From: KBS-96 sp963722585
GTDB lineage: Bacteria > Acidobacteriota > Terriglobia > Bryobacterales > Bryobacteraceae
Assembly (NCBI GenBank): GCA_963722585.1
Contig: CAVRNU010000061.1
Coordinates: 5,756-69,755 of the forward strand
Reading direction: 5' to 3'
DNA length: 64,000 bases
Below, piece after piece: positions 55,541 to 62,224 of this stretch. The notes under the pieces are model-generated. The model was not told where the DNA came from. It searched no databases and worked only from the letters and a program-made list of their open reading frames with translations. Made by a program: the position numbers and the translations under genes. Within the stretch, counting starts at the first letter, position 1. Each line of letters begins with the position of its first letter.

Positions 55541-56674
55541 GTGGATCTTCGCGGATTTCTGGGCTTTAGCGATCCGATTGGCTTTGCGATTTGCCTGGCC
55601 GGATTTTCAGCTCAGCTCTGGTTAACCCGGAAAAATAGGTGGTTTTTAGGGTTGAGCGCGGTTTTTGCGCTATTCTTTCTCCTATTTTTCGAAGCACTTA
55701 CCGAGGAATGGCCGCGCTGGGTCATACGGCATGTCGGAGAGTGGCCGGCGCAGTGGATAACCGCGTTGATCGAGCTATGGTTTCTGTCGGTCTGTGCGGC
55801 GTGGGTGGTGATCGAGGCCCGCAGCCGCATTCCGGCATTCAACTCGAACCGCCGGGCCTTCTTCCGGGCGGGCACAGCTGCCGTCTGTGCGGCGCCCGCG
55901 GCAGTGCTTGCCTTCGGCATTCTTTCGCGTAAGAACACAGTTGTCCGGGAAGTCGATCTCAAACTGCCCGGGCTACCGAAGGACCTGAACAATTTGCGGC
56001 TGGTGCAGATCAGCGATATCCACTTGGGCGCGTTTTATTCAGAGAAAGACTTGGTCCGAGTAATTGACGCCGCCAACGACTTGAACGCCGATCTCGCCAT
56101 CATGACTGGCGATTTGATCACTGCGAAGGGCGATCCGCTTCTCGCAGGAATTCGCCAACTCGCCCGGCTGAAGAACACATCCGGCATCTGGGCTTGCAAT
56201 GGCAATCATGAACACTTCGCCGGCGTCGAAAGTGCTGCCGCGGAGCTTGGAGCCAAATGCGGCGTTAACTTCCTTCGGTGGGAGGCCAGAAATCTTAAGT
56301 TTGGCAGCAGCTCTTTGAATCTCGTAGGTGTCGATCATCAGTCAATGCATTCGCCTTATTTGGTTGGCGCCGAAGAACTGGTCGAACCCGGACAGTTCAA
56401 TGTTCTGCTGTCCCACAATCCGGATGTGTTTCCGGTAGCCGTCGAAAAAGGGTTTGACCTCGTGCTTGCGGGACACACGCACGGCGGCCAGATCAATTTC
56501 GAAATTTTCGATAAGAATGTGAATATCGCCGACTTCCTCACTCCCTACACGAAGGGGCTCTACAGGGGAGCAACTTCGGCGATTTACGTGAATTCCGGCA
56601 TCGGAACCATCGGAATGCCGATCCGGTTGGGAGCTCCGCCCGAAATTACGCTCATTAAACTGTGCGCTTCCTGA
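55541..56674 (+). CDS. Membrane-anchored metallophosphoesterase (YkuE-like)
   Basis: The 377-residue protein starts at GTG 55541. Three or four helices (LGLSAVFALFFLLFFEALTE, FFRAGTAAVCAAPAAVLAFG) precede a calcineurin-like phosphoesterase domain: LVQISDIHLGAF (DxH), LAIMTGDLIT (GD), ACNGNHEHFAG (GNHE), LLSHNPDVF and DLVLAGHTHGGQINF (GHTH). All metal ligands are present. YkuE homologues hydrolyse phospholipid or UDP-diacylglucosamine-type esters. The next phosphoesterase gene overlaps it by 13 bases. Confidence 0.92.
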   Translation: MDLRGFLGFSDPIGFAICLAGFSAQLWLTRKNRWFLGLSAVFALFFLLFFEALTEEWPRWVIRHVGEWPAQWITALIELWFLSVCAAWVVIEARSRIPAFNSNRRAFFRAGTAAVCAAPAAVLAFGILSRKNTVVREVDLKLPGLPKDLNNLRLVQISDIHLGAFYSEKDLVRVIDAANDLNADLAIMTGDLITAKGDPLLAGIRQLARLKNTSGIWACNGNHEHFAGVESAAAELGAKCGVNFLRWEARNLKFGSSSLNLVGVDHQSMHSPYLVGAEELVEPGQFNVLLSHNPDVFPVAVEKGFDLVLAGHTHGGQINFEIFDKNVNIADFLTPYTKGLYRGATSAIYVNSGIGTIGMPIRLGAPPEITLIKLCAS

Positions 56675-57402
56675 TTTTAAGTGATCTGCACGCCAACCTC
56701 GAGGCATTGCAAGCAGTGCTGGCGGACGCAGATGGAAAATACGATCGAATTGTGTGCTGCGGCGACCTGGTCGGCTACAATCCCGATCCCGCCGCGGTGG
56801 TGGAATGGACGGGGGCGTCTTGCAATGCGGTGATTCGCGGCAATCACGATAAGGCGATTGCCGGCATAGACGATCTTGACTGGTTCAACCCTGCGGCACA
56901 GGCTTCGGCCCGGTGGACACAAAAACAACTCACTGCCGGACAACTTCGATATTTGCACGAGTTGCCAAAAGGCCCCATGGCTGTGGACGGCTTTGAAATT
57001 GTTCACGGCGCGCCATTCGACGAGGATGAGTATGTTGTCTCGCCTGATGCCGCCGCCGAGAGCTTCTCGACGCTCGACTGTCCCATTGCATTCTTCGGCC
57101 ATTCTCACCTGCAAGGGGGATATTTCGAAAAGCGGCGGCGCCTCGGCCAAATCAGCCGGATGCGGCTCGAGGAAAGCGAGCTGACGCTCGAACTCGAACA
57201 CGACACGCTGTACCTGATCAATCCGGGATCGGTGGGGCAACCCCGGGACGGCGACCCACGGGCAGCTTATGCCCTTTACGACGTGAACGCCCGTTGGGTG
57301 CAATTCCGGCGCGTTGTTTACCCGATTGAATTGACCTTGGAAAAGATCCGTTCGGCGGGATTGCCCGATGTGCTCGGGCTCCGGCTTTTCCAGGGTCAGT
57401 GA
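56662..57402 (+). CDS. Soluble metallophosphoesterase (YfcE/MJ0936-like)
   Basis: This 246-residue phosphodiesterase has a GTG start overlapping the previous gene by 13 bases. Motifs are MRFLILSDLHANLEALQAVL (DxH), IVCCGDLVGYNPDPAA (GDxVG), NAVIRGNHDKA (GNHD), FEIVHGAPF and IAFFGHSHLQGGYF (GHSH), followed by LINPGSVGQPRDGDPRAAYA. It is complete. The group acts on cyclic nucleotides and similar diesters. The pair looks like a small operon of two related enzymes, one membrane-bound and one cytosolic. A short repeat covers its last codons. Confidence 0.93.
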   Translation: MRFLILSDLHANLEALQAVLADADGKYDRIVCCGDLVGYNPDPAAVVEWTGASCNAVIRGNHDKAIAGIDDLDWFNPAAQASARWTQKQLTAGQLRYLHELPKGPMAVDGFEIVHGAPFDEDEYVVSPDAAAESFSTLDCPIAFFGHSHLQGGYFEKRRRLGQISRMRLEESELTLELEHDTLYLINPGSVGQPRDGDPRAAYALYDVNARWVQFRRVVYPIELTLEKIRSAGLPDVLGLRLFQGQ

Positions 57403-57413
57403 GGAGTCAATCT
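57377..57413. repeat. Short dispersed repeat, copy A
   Basis: The block GGCTCCGGCTTTTCCAGGGT followed by CAGTGAGGAGTCAATCT spans the stop codon of the phosphoesterase gene. A copy differing at a few positions lies at 59016-59052 at the 3' end of uvrC, so unrelated genes share this end. Confidence 0.55.
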
Positions 57414-58915
57414 CGAGCCGGTGCGCCTCGGGTTTCAAGCAGTGCGGCGATTTCACTTAGGCCTTCATCGTGTGCGATTTCGAACAGCGAGCGGCCGTCC
57501 GGATGGCGGGCGGAGGTATTCGCGCCTTGGTCGAGCAATAACCGGACCGCGTCGTTTTTGCCGCGAACAACCATTCGGACCAGAGGTGTTTGCCAGTCAT
57601 CGGGTTTGGGTGGCCGTGAAAGACATTCAGCGAAAGAACGCTCGAGCGCGCCGGGATCGCGCGCCAGAATATCGGGAATGCGATCGAGCCAGTCGTAGTC
57701 GAGCGCATCGAACAGGCAGATCCCGGGTTCGCTAAGCAGCTTGTCACGCAGATCGGTGTAGTTGAAAAAATCGGCCCATCCGATCCCCGTGCTGTCATAC
57801 CACGGGTCACGCAGCGTCAGAGACGCGCCATGGTCCAGGAGAATGCGGAGGATCTCATCGCTTTCGGCGAGGACCCCGGCATGGTGGATCGCGGCGTTAT
57901 CTTCTACGGCATTGGGATCAAAGCCCAGATCTAGCGCGAGTTTGACAGCTTCCTTTCGTTTCGTCCAAACGGCGCGATGGACCAGGTCTTTCGGGGCGCG
58001 CGTCGCGAGGTCTGGAGCCTGCTCGAGCATCGCGCGGGCGCCGCGCTCATCGGCCGCCATGCACAGCGAAATGAATCTCCCCACGTCGTCCATTTCCGTA
58101 ACCGGCGCGCCGGCTTCTTCGAGCAGCCGCGCGACTTCCAGGCGCCCAAGCCGCGTCGCATGCTCCCATGGCAGTTTGCCATTGAATTTCTCGTCAGCCC
58201 GGGCGCGATGAGCCAGCAACAGGCGCACCTGTTCCACATCACCGCGGCGAGCCGCTTGCGAAAGCGCGCGTCCCATGAGGGTAATTCCATCCGAGCCCAT
58301 GACATCGGGCTTCAATCCGTATCGCAGCAGCATTTCGAGGCACGCGTCTTGATTGATTGAAAGCGCCTCCTCGTCGGCGGCATTCGCGCCGCGAGTGAGC
58401 AGTATCTCGGCCAGTTCGCGCCAACGTGGATGCGGCGGTTGATTCGCCAAGCCGGTTGAACCGCCTCCAAACAGACCAGTCAGCGCCGTGAAACGACGTT
58501 GGGTCTGGTCCAATCTGTCGTCGGCGTTGCCTTTCATTGTGTAAGAGTTCGGGTCGGCGCCACGGTCCAGCAGGAGTTTGGCTACATCAAATGTAGAGTG
58601 CGCGGGGCTCAACGGTTTCACACGCGAATAGCAAGCACAAATCAGGGGCGCCCATCGATGCGTGCCATGACAATTCACCAGGTCAGGTTGTTTTTCAAGA
58701 AAGGCTCTGACAGCGTCAGTGTTTCCCGCGGCTGCCGCGCACCAGATGTTGGCCTCCGATAGCCACGGTTCATGACGCAGCATCTCATGGGCACGAGCAT
58801 GAAACGAGCGATGATCGTAGTGCGGATCGTCGTAGCAGAGGCATGCCAGTTCTACAAATTCATCCGCAAGATCCTGGTTCTCGGGTAGGGAGTTGGCCAT
58901 GGCGACTTCTATCAT
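57407..58915 (-). CDS. Ankyrin-repeat protein
   Basis: This protein of about 500 residues is made of ankyrin repeats: NTDAVRAFLEKQPDLVNCHG, RGDVEQVRLLLAHRARADEK, LGRLEVARLLEEAGAPVTEM, ESDEILRILLDHGASLTLRD and GKNDAVRLLLDQGANTSARH. The helical start FVELACLCYDDPHYDHRSFH has no repeats. There is no signal peptide, so it is presumably cytoplasmic and protein-binding. Partners are unknown. It ends close to the phosphoesterase stop, tail to tail, and the start may be at the second Met (58900). Confidence 0.9.
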   Translation of the reverse strand: MIEVAMANSLPENQDLADEFVELACLCYDDPHYDHRSFHARAHEMLRHEPWLSEANIWCAAAAGNTDAVRAFLEKQPDLVNCHGTHRWAPLICACYSRVKPLSPAHSTFDVAKLLLDRGADPNSYTMKGNADDRLDQTQRRFTALTGLFGGGSTGLANQPPHPRWRELAEILLTRGANAADEEALSINQDACLEMLLRYGLKPDVMGSDGITLMGRALSQAARRGDVEQVRLLLAHRARADEKFNGKLPWEHATRLGRLEVARLLEEAGAPVTEMDDVGRFISLCMAADERGARAMLEQAPDLATRAPKDLVHRAVWTKRKEAVKLALDLGFDPNAVEDNAAIHHAGVLAESDEILRILLDHGASLTLRDPWYDSTGIGWADFFNYTDLRDKLLSEPGICLFDALDYDWLDRIPDILARDPGALERSFAECLSRPPKPDDWQTPLVRMVVRGKNDAVRLLLDQGANTSARHPDGRSLFEIAHDEGLSEIAALLETRGAPARD

Positions 58916-58960
58916 GGGTTCTCAGGCCATCGCGCGTCAACGTCGAGATCGCCCCTTCCA

Positions 58961-60868
58961 TCAAACTTCAGTAGGTTCAGGAGCGGTTTCCGACAGAGAC
59001 TCGTTTAAGATGAGAGGCTCCGGCTTCTCCGAGGTCAGGGAGGAGTCGATCTGCACCAACGGAATACTTTGGAGCGACGTACCGATGTGCTCTCGTACGC
59101 GCCGTGCTGCGGGAACTCCCACCGCCTGAATCAGCTCCTCATCGGACGCGATCTTGATCCGTTCCAAGCTACCGAACCGGCGCAGCAGTTTCTCGACAGT
59201 CCTCGGCCCGACGCCTTTCACTTCGTGCAGTTCCGACTTCAGGCGATTGGTGTCGCGCCGGTTCCGGTGGAAGGTGACGGCGAAGCGGTGCGCTTCATCG
59301 CGAATGGTCTGGACCAGGTGCAGCATGGGTGAAAACTTATCGAGAATAATTGGCTCGTCTTCCTGCCCGTACACATAAATCCATTCCTCGCGTTTAGCAA
59401 TCGATGCAAGCGGCTGGTCGGTGACGCCGATGGCTTCAAGGGCTTCGGCCGCTGCATGCAACTGGCCCAGGCCTCCGTCGACCAGCACCAGGTCGGGGAA
59501 CTTTCTCTTTTCCTCCTGTAAGCGGGAATAGCGGCGCGTTACAACCTCTCGCATCGAAGCAAAATCGTCATTGCCTTCCACCGTACGGATGATGAACTTG
59601 CGGTAATCGGACTTCTTCATCCGGCCGTTTTCCCAAACGACCATGCTGGCGACTTTGTCGGTGCCCTGGATGTGAGAGATGTCAAAGCACTCGATGCGCT
59701 TGGGAGCAGCGGGCAGATTCAGAGCCTCCTCGAGGGCTTCCTCGATGACCTTGGAAGAAGGTTTCAGAACCCGGAAGCGCTGCTCGAAGCTATGCTTGGC
59801 GTTGGTTTCAACGAGGGCTAGCATGGCTCTCTTTTGTCCGCGCTGAGGCAAGACGATTTCCGTTTTCCGGCCGCGCTTTTCCGAGAGAAGTTCTTCCAAC
59901 TCCGGGCGGTCGTCGAAATCCACAGGGACATGGATCAATCCCGGAATGTACGGTTGATTCAGATATACCTGCTTCAGCAGAGCGCCGCAGAACTCGCCGG
60001 GGTCGAAGTCCTGCTGATCTTCCCAGAACAACTCGCGGCGGTCGACAATGCGGCCGTTCCTCAGATGAAAGAGGTTCACGGCGACCAGCGGTGGCTCGGC
60101 ATAATAAGCGAAAATATCGATGTTGTCGCCTTCAGCGGCCGCGATCTTTTGCTTCTCCTCTACTTCGCGAATGGTCGCAATCAGATTTCGCAGGCTGGCC
60201 GCTTCTTCGAAACGCATATCCTGGGCGGCCAGCGTCATCCGCGTCTCGAGTTCGCGAGCCAGATCGCGATGGCGGCCCTCGAGGAAGAGCTTAACGTCGT
60301 GAACCGCGCCGGCATAAGCTTCGGCGGTAGTTAAACCTTCCACACACGGCCCGAGGCAGCGGTGAATGTGATACTGCAGGCAAGGATGCGTATGCTTGCG
60401 ATTGAAGTCGATCTTGCATGAGGCGACCAGAAAATGCCGGTTGATGAAGTGCGCCAGGCGGTGCGCTAAATTTCCCGGGAAATACGGCCCGTAATAGGTG
60501 GAACCATCCCTGAGGAGCCGGCGCGTTACGTAAACTCGCGGGTATTTCTCGCTAGTCAAGCGAATATACGGGTAGGTCTTGTCGTCGCGGAGCAGGATGT
60601 TGAAGCGCGGCTTGTACTGCTTGATGAGGTTGTTTTCAAGCGCCAGAGCTTCCTTATTATTGTCGACCTCGATGAAATGGATATCGCGGGCGTCTGCGAT
60701 CAGGCTACCTGTCTTGGCTTCGGCTAAACGATCCTCGGAAAAATAACTGCGCACGCGGCTCCGAAGGTTTTTTGCCTTGCCGACGTAGAGCACCTTTCCG
60801 TCGCCATCTTTGTACAGGTAAACACCGGGCGCGGCGGGAAGCTGCGCGACTCGCTCACGAAGGTCCAT
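58961..60868 (-). CDS. uvrC: UvrABC excinuclease subunit C
   Basis: This 635-residue protein has the GIY-YIG nuclease domain (APGVYLYKDGDGKVLYVGKA, about 14-33), the UvrB-binding UVR segment (LETRMTLAAQDMRFEEAASL), the RNase-H-like second nuclease (IECFDISHIQGTDKVASMVV, LVLVDGGLGQLHAA) and a C-terminal helix-hairpin-helix (LHEVKGVGPRTVEKLLRRFG). It makes the 3' and 5' incisions in nucleotide excision repair. The frame is complete. Its ATG shares bases with the start of the divergent TPR gene (CATG), so the two share a promoter region. Confidence 0.97.
   Translation of the reverse strand: MDLRERVAQLPAAPGVYLYKDGDGKVLYVGKAKNLRSRVRSYFSEDRLAEAKTGSLIADARDIHFIEVDNNKEALALENNLIKQYKPRFNILLRDDKTYPYIRLTSEKYPRVYVTRRLLRDGSTYYGPYFPGNLAHRLAHFINRHFLVASCKIDFNRKHTHPCLQYHIHRCLGPCVEGLTTAEAYAGAVHDVKLFLEGRHRDLARELETRMTLAAQDMRFEEAASLRNLIATIREVEEKQKIAAAEGDNIDIFAYYAEPPLVAVNLFHLRNGRIVDRRELFWEDQQDFDPGEFCGALLKQVYLNQPYIPGLIHVPVDFDDRPELEELLSEKRGRKTEIVLPQRGQKRAMLALVETNAKHSFEQRFRVLKPSSKVIEEALEEALNLPAAPKRIECFDISHIQGTDKVASMVVWENGRMKKSDYRKFIIRTVEGNDDFASMREVVTRRYSRLQEEKRKFPDLVLVDGGLGQLHAAAEALEAIGVTDQPLASIAKREEWIYVYGQEDEPIILDKFSPMLHLVQTIRDEAHRFAVTFHRNRRDTNRLKSELHEVKGVGPRTVEKLLRRFGSLERIKIASDEELIQAVGVPAARRVREHIGTSLQSIPLVQIDSSLTSEKPEPLILNESLSETAPEPTEV
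59016..59052. repeat. Short dispersed repeat, copy B
   Basis: GGCTCCGGCTTCTCCGAGGT continuing CAGGGAGGAGTCGATCT lies in the last part of uvrC and codes for its tail (QIDSSLTSEKPEP). It matches copy A at 57377-57413 apart from a few substitutions. Confidence 0.55.
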
Positions 60869-60887
60869 GGCAGCTTATACTTTGATT

Positions 60888-61358
60888 GTGACACGCACAT
60901 TAGGGAATTTGCTTGCTTGCGGCGTGTTCGCCACATACAGCGCCCTTGCGGGTCCAAACCCGCAGGTGCCGCCTCCACCCCCACCGCCTCCCGCCCAAGA
61001 TTCACCCTCAACCTCGACTCCACCACCGTCGACGGTGCCCGACGAAGGAAGCCTTCCGGACGAGGACGACTCGGAACGCAAGCCAACCGAGTACCATTTC
61101 AATCCCCTTCGAGCCAAGAAAGAGCTGGATACCGGAATGTTTTATTGGCACAAGGGGAGCTATCGAGCCGCGGCGGGCCGGTTTTTGGAGGCGACGCGCT
61201 GGAATCCGGGCTGGGCGGAAGCTTACTTCAAATTGGGCGAGGCGCAGGCCAAGCTGAAACATAAGGACGATGCCAAGAAATCGTTCGCCAAAGTAGTGCA
61301 GCTCGATCCCCAGTCGAAGGAAGCGAAGGAAGCGAAAAAGCAGTTTGAGAAGTTGTGA
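60888..61358 (+). CDS. TPR-domain exported protein
   Basis: Using GTG 60888 (VTRTLGNLLACGVFATYSAL) it has a signal peptide, then a Pro-rich segment (NPQVPPPPPPPPAQD), an acidic stretch, and one or two TPR units (DTGMFYWHKGSYRAAAGRFL, YFKLGEAQAKLKHKDDAKKS). An in-frame ATG at 60867 gives seven more residues but overlaps the uvrC start; either may be used. It resembles outer-membrane-assembly (BamD-like) lipoproteins only loosely. There is no Cys-lipobox, so it is probably a periplasmic scaffold. Confidence 0.75.
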   Translation: MTRTLGNLLACGVFATYSALAGPNPQVPPPPPPPPAQDSPSTSTPPPSTVPDEGSLPDEDDSERKPTEYHFNPLRAKKELDTGMFYWHKGSYRAAAGRFLEATRWNPGWAEAYFKLGEAQAKLKHKDDAKKSFAKVVQLDPQSKEAKEAKKQFEKL

Positions 61359-61426
61359 GACGGGCGCGATTAAACGGATTTAACTGCGAATTAAGGACGC
61401 TTTCATGGAGGGGTGCCATTATCAAA

Positions 61427-61446
61427 TTGAGCTCGATGTAGCTCAA
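61427..61446 (+). promoter_or_regulatory. Leader hairpin upstream of small secreted protein 1
   Basis: TTGAGCT-CGATGT-AGCTCAA is a perfect 7-bp stem, 25 bases before the ATG and just before the AGGAGA ribosome binding site. The second gene copy keeps a stem at the same place with different bases. Confidence 0.45.
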
Positions 61447-61470
61447 CGTTTGAAATTAGGAGATATCTCA

Positions 61471-61653
61471 ATGAAAAAGATCCTCAGCCTCGCGCTTGGA
61501 TTGAGTTTTCTGTTCGGCACACTGGCAATTGCGCAAGACACGAGCCAGGGCTCGACCGATAGCTCAAAAACGACAAAGAAGAAGAGCAAGAAGAGCAAGA
61601 AGAGCAAGAGCAGCAGCGCACCCAGCGACACCTCCGCTGCTCCCAAGCAGTAA
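61471..61653 (+). CDS. Small secreted Lys/Ser-rich protein, copy 1
   Basis: The 60-residue protein has signal peptide MKKILSLALGLSFLFGTLAI ending AQD, then a mature part of DTSQGSTDSSKTTKKKSKKS and SKSSSAPSDTSAAPKQ, extremely rich in Lys and Ser. AGGAGA lies 6 bases before the ATG. It resembles small basic exported proteins such as acid-shock or histone-like tails, but no family is recognised. It is the first of two tandem copies about 390 bases apart, each with its own leader and terminator, so both are probably expressed separately. Confidence 0.75.
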   Translation: MKKILSLALGLSFLFGTLAIAQDTSQGSTDSSKTTKKKSKKSKKSKSSSAPSDTSAAPKQ

Positions 61654-61672
61654 CTCTACCGGGTGGGATTCT

Positions 61673-61706
61673 AAGCGCAGCTCAAAGGACTTGGGCTGCG
61701 CTTTTC
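61673..61706 (+). terminator. Rho-independent-like terminator of copy 1
   Basis: AAGCGCAGC - 13-base loop - GCTGCGCTT followed by TTCC. The 9-bp stem is perfect but the T-run is short. It lies 20 bases after the stop of the first small gene. Confidence 0.65.
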
Positions 61707-61819
61707 CGATTTCCGGCTGGAAAACTCAGCTCACGTCAGCCGGAGGCGGGCGTGTGAACGATTAAGGGGATTTAACCTGGCGTTAAGGAAAGCTTCATGG
61801 CGTTCTGTCACCATGGACT

Positions 61820-61836
61820 GAGCTCTCGATGAGCTC
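61820..61836 (+). promoter_or_regulatory. Leader hairpin upstream of small secreted protein 2
   Basis: GAGCTC-TCGAT-GAGCTC forms a 6-bp stem 27 bases before the ATG at 61863, in the same position as in copy 1 although the flanking bases differ. AGGAGATATCTCAATG is identical in both. Confidence 0.45.
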
Positions 61837-61862
61837 CAACGTTGAAGTCAGGAGATATCTCA

Positions 61863-62048
61863 ATGAAAAAGATCCTCAGCCTAGCGCTCGGATTGAGTTT
61901 TCTGTTCGGCACACTGGCGATTGCGCAAGACACGAGCGCGGGCTCGACCGATAGCTCAAAATCTACAAAGAAAAAGAAGAAGAGCAAGAAGAGCAAGAGC
62001 GACACGAGTAAGATGTCGAGCGACACCTCTGCAGCTCCGAAGCAATAA
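61863..62048 (+). CDS. Small secreted Lys/Ser-rich protein, copy 2
   Basis: This 61-residue paralogue of copy 1 has the same signal peptide to AQD, then DTSAGSTDSSKSTKKKKKSK, KSKSDTSKMSSDTSAAPKQ. The changes are concentrated in the Lys/Ser tract, and the last eight residues are the same (DTSAAPKQ). A tandem duplication including leader and terminator is implied. No function is known; the highly basic, low-complexity mature part could bind nucleic acid, cell-wall polymer or anionic surface. Confidence 0.75.
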   Translation: MKKILSLALGLSFLFGTLAIAQDTSAGSTDSSKSTKKKKKSKKSKSDTSKMSSDTSAAPKQ

Positions 62049-62068
62049 GCTTTATCCAATCGAAATCT

Positions 62069-62106
62069 AAAGCGCAGCCGGCAAATAGGCTGCGCTTTTC
62101 GTTTTT
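62069..62106 (+). terminator. Rho-independent terminator of copy 2
   Basis: AAAGCGCAGCC - GGCAAATA - GGCTGCGCTTT with a following T-rich run (TCGTTTTT). The stem is strong, with the same core sequence as the first terminator. Confidence 0.75.
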
Positions 62107-62159
62107 CAAATCCGCCTCGGTGGATGCTGAAAAGGCAGAACATCGCGTGTCCACAGCAG

Positions 62160-62192
62160 CTTACGGAACCGCGACCGTCAGGGAGCGGCCTC
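62160..62192. repeat. Partial copy of the dispersed palindromic repeat
   Basis: CTTACGGAACCGCGACCGTC continues into AGGGAGCGGCCTC. It contains GGAACCGCG...GAGCGG, the right arm of the repeats at 46463 and 50744, but the left arm is missing. Confidence 0.5.
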
Positions 62193-62224
62193 TTTCCCCC
62201 TTTTTCAGCACCCTCCAGGGCGAG

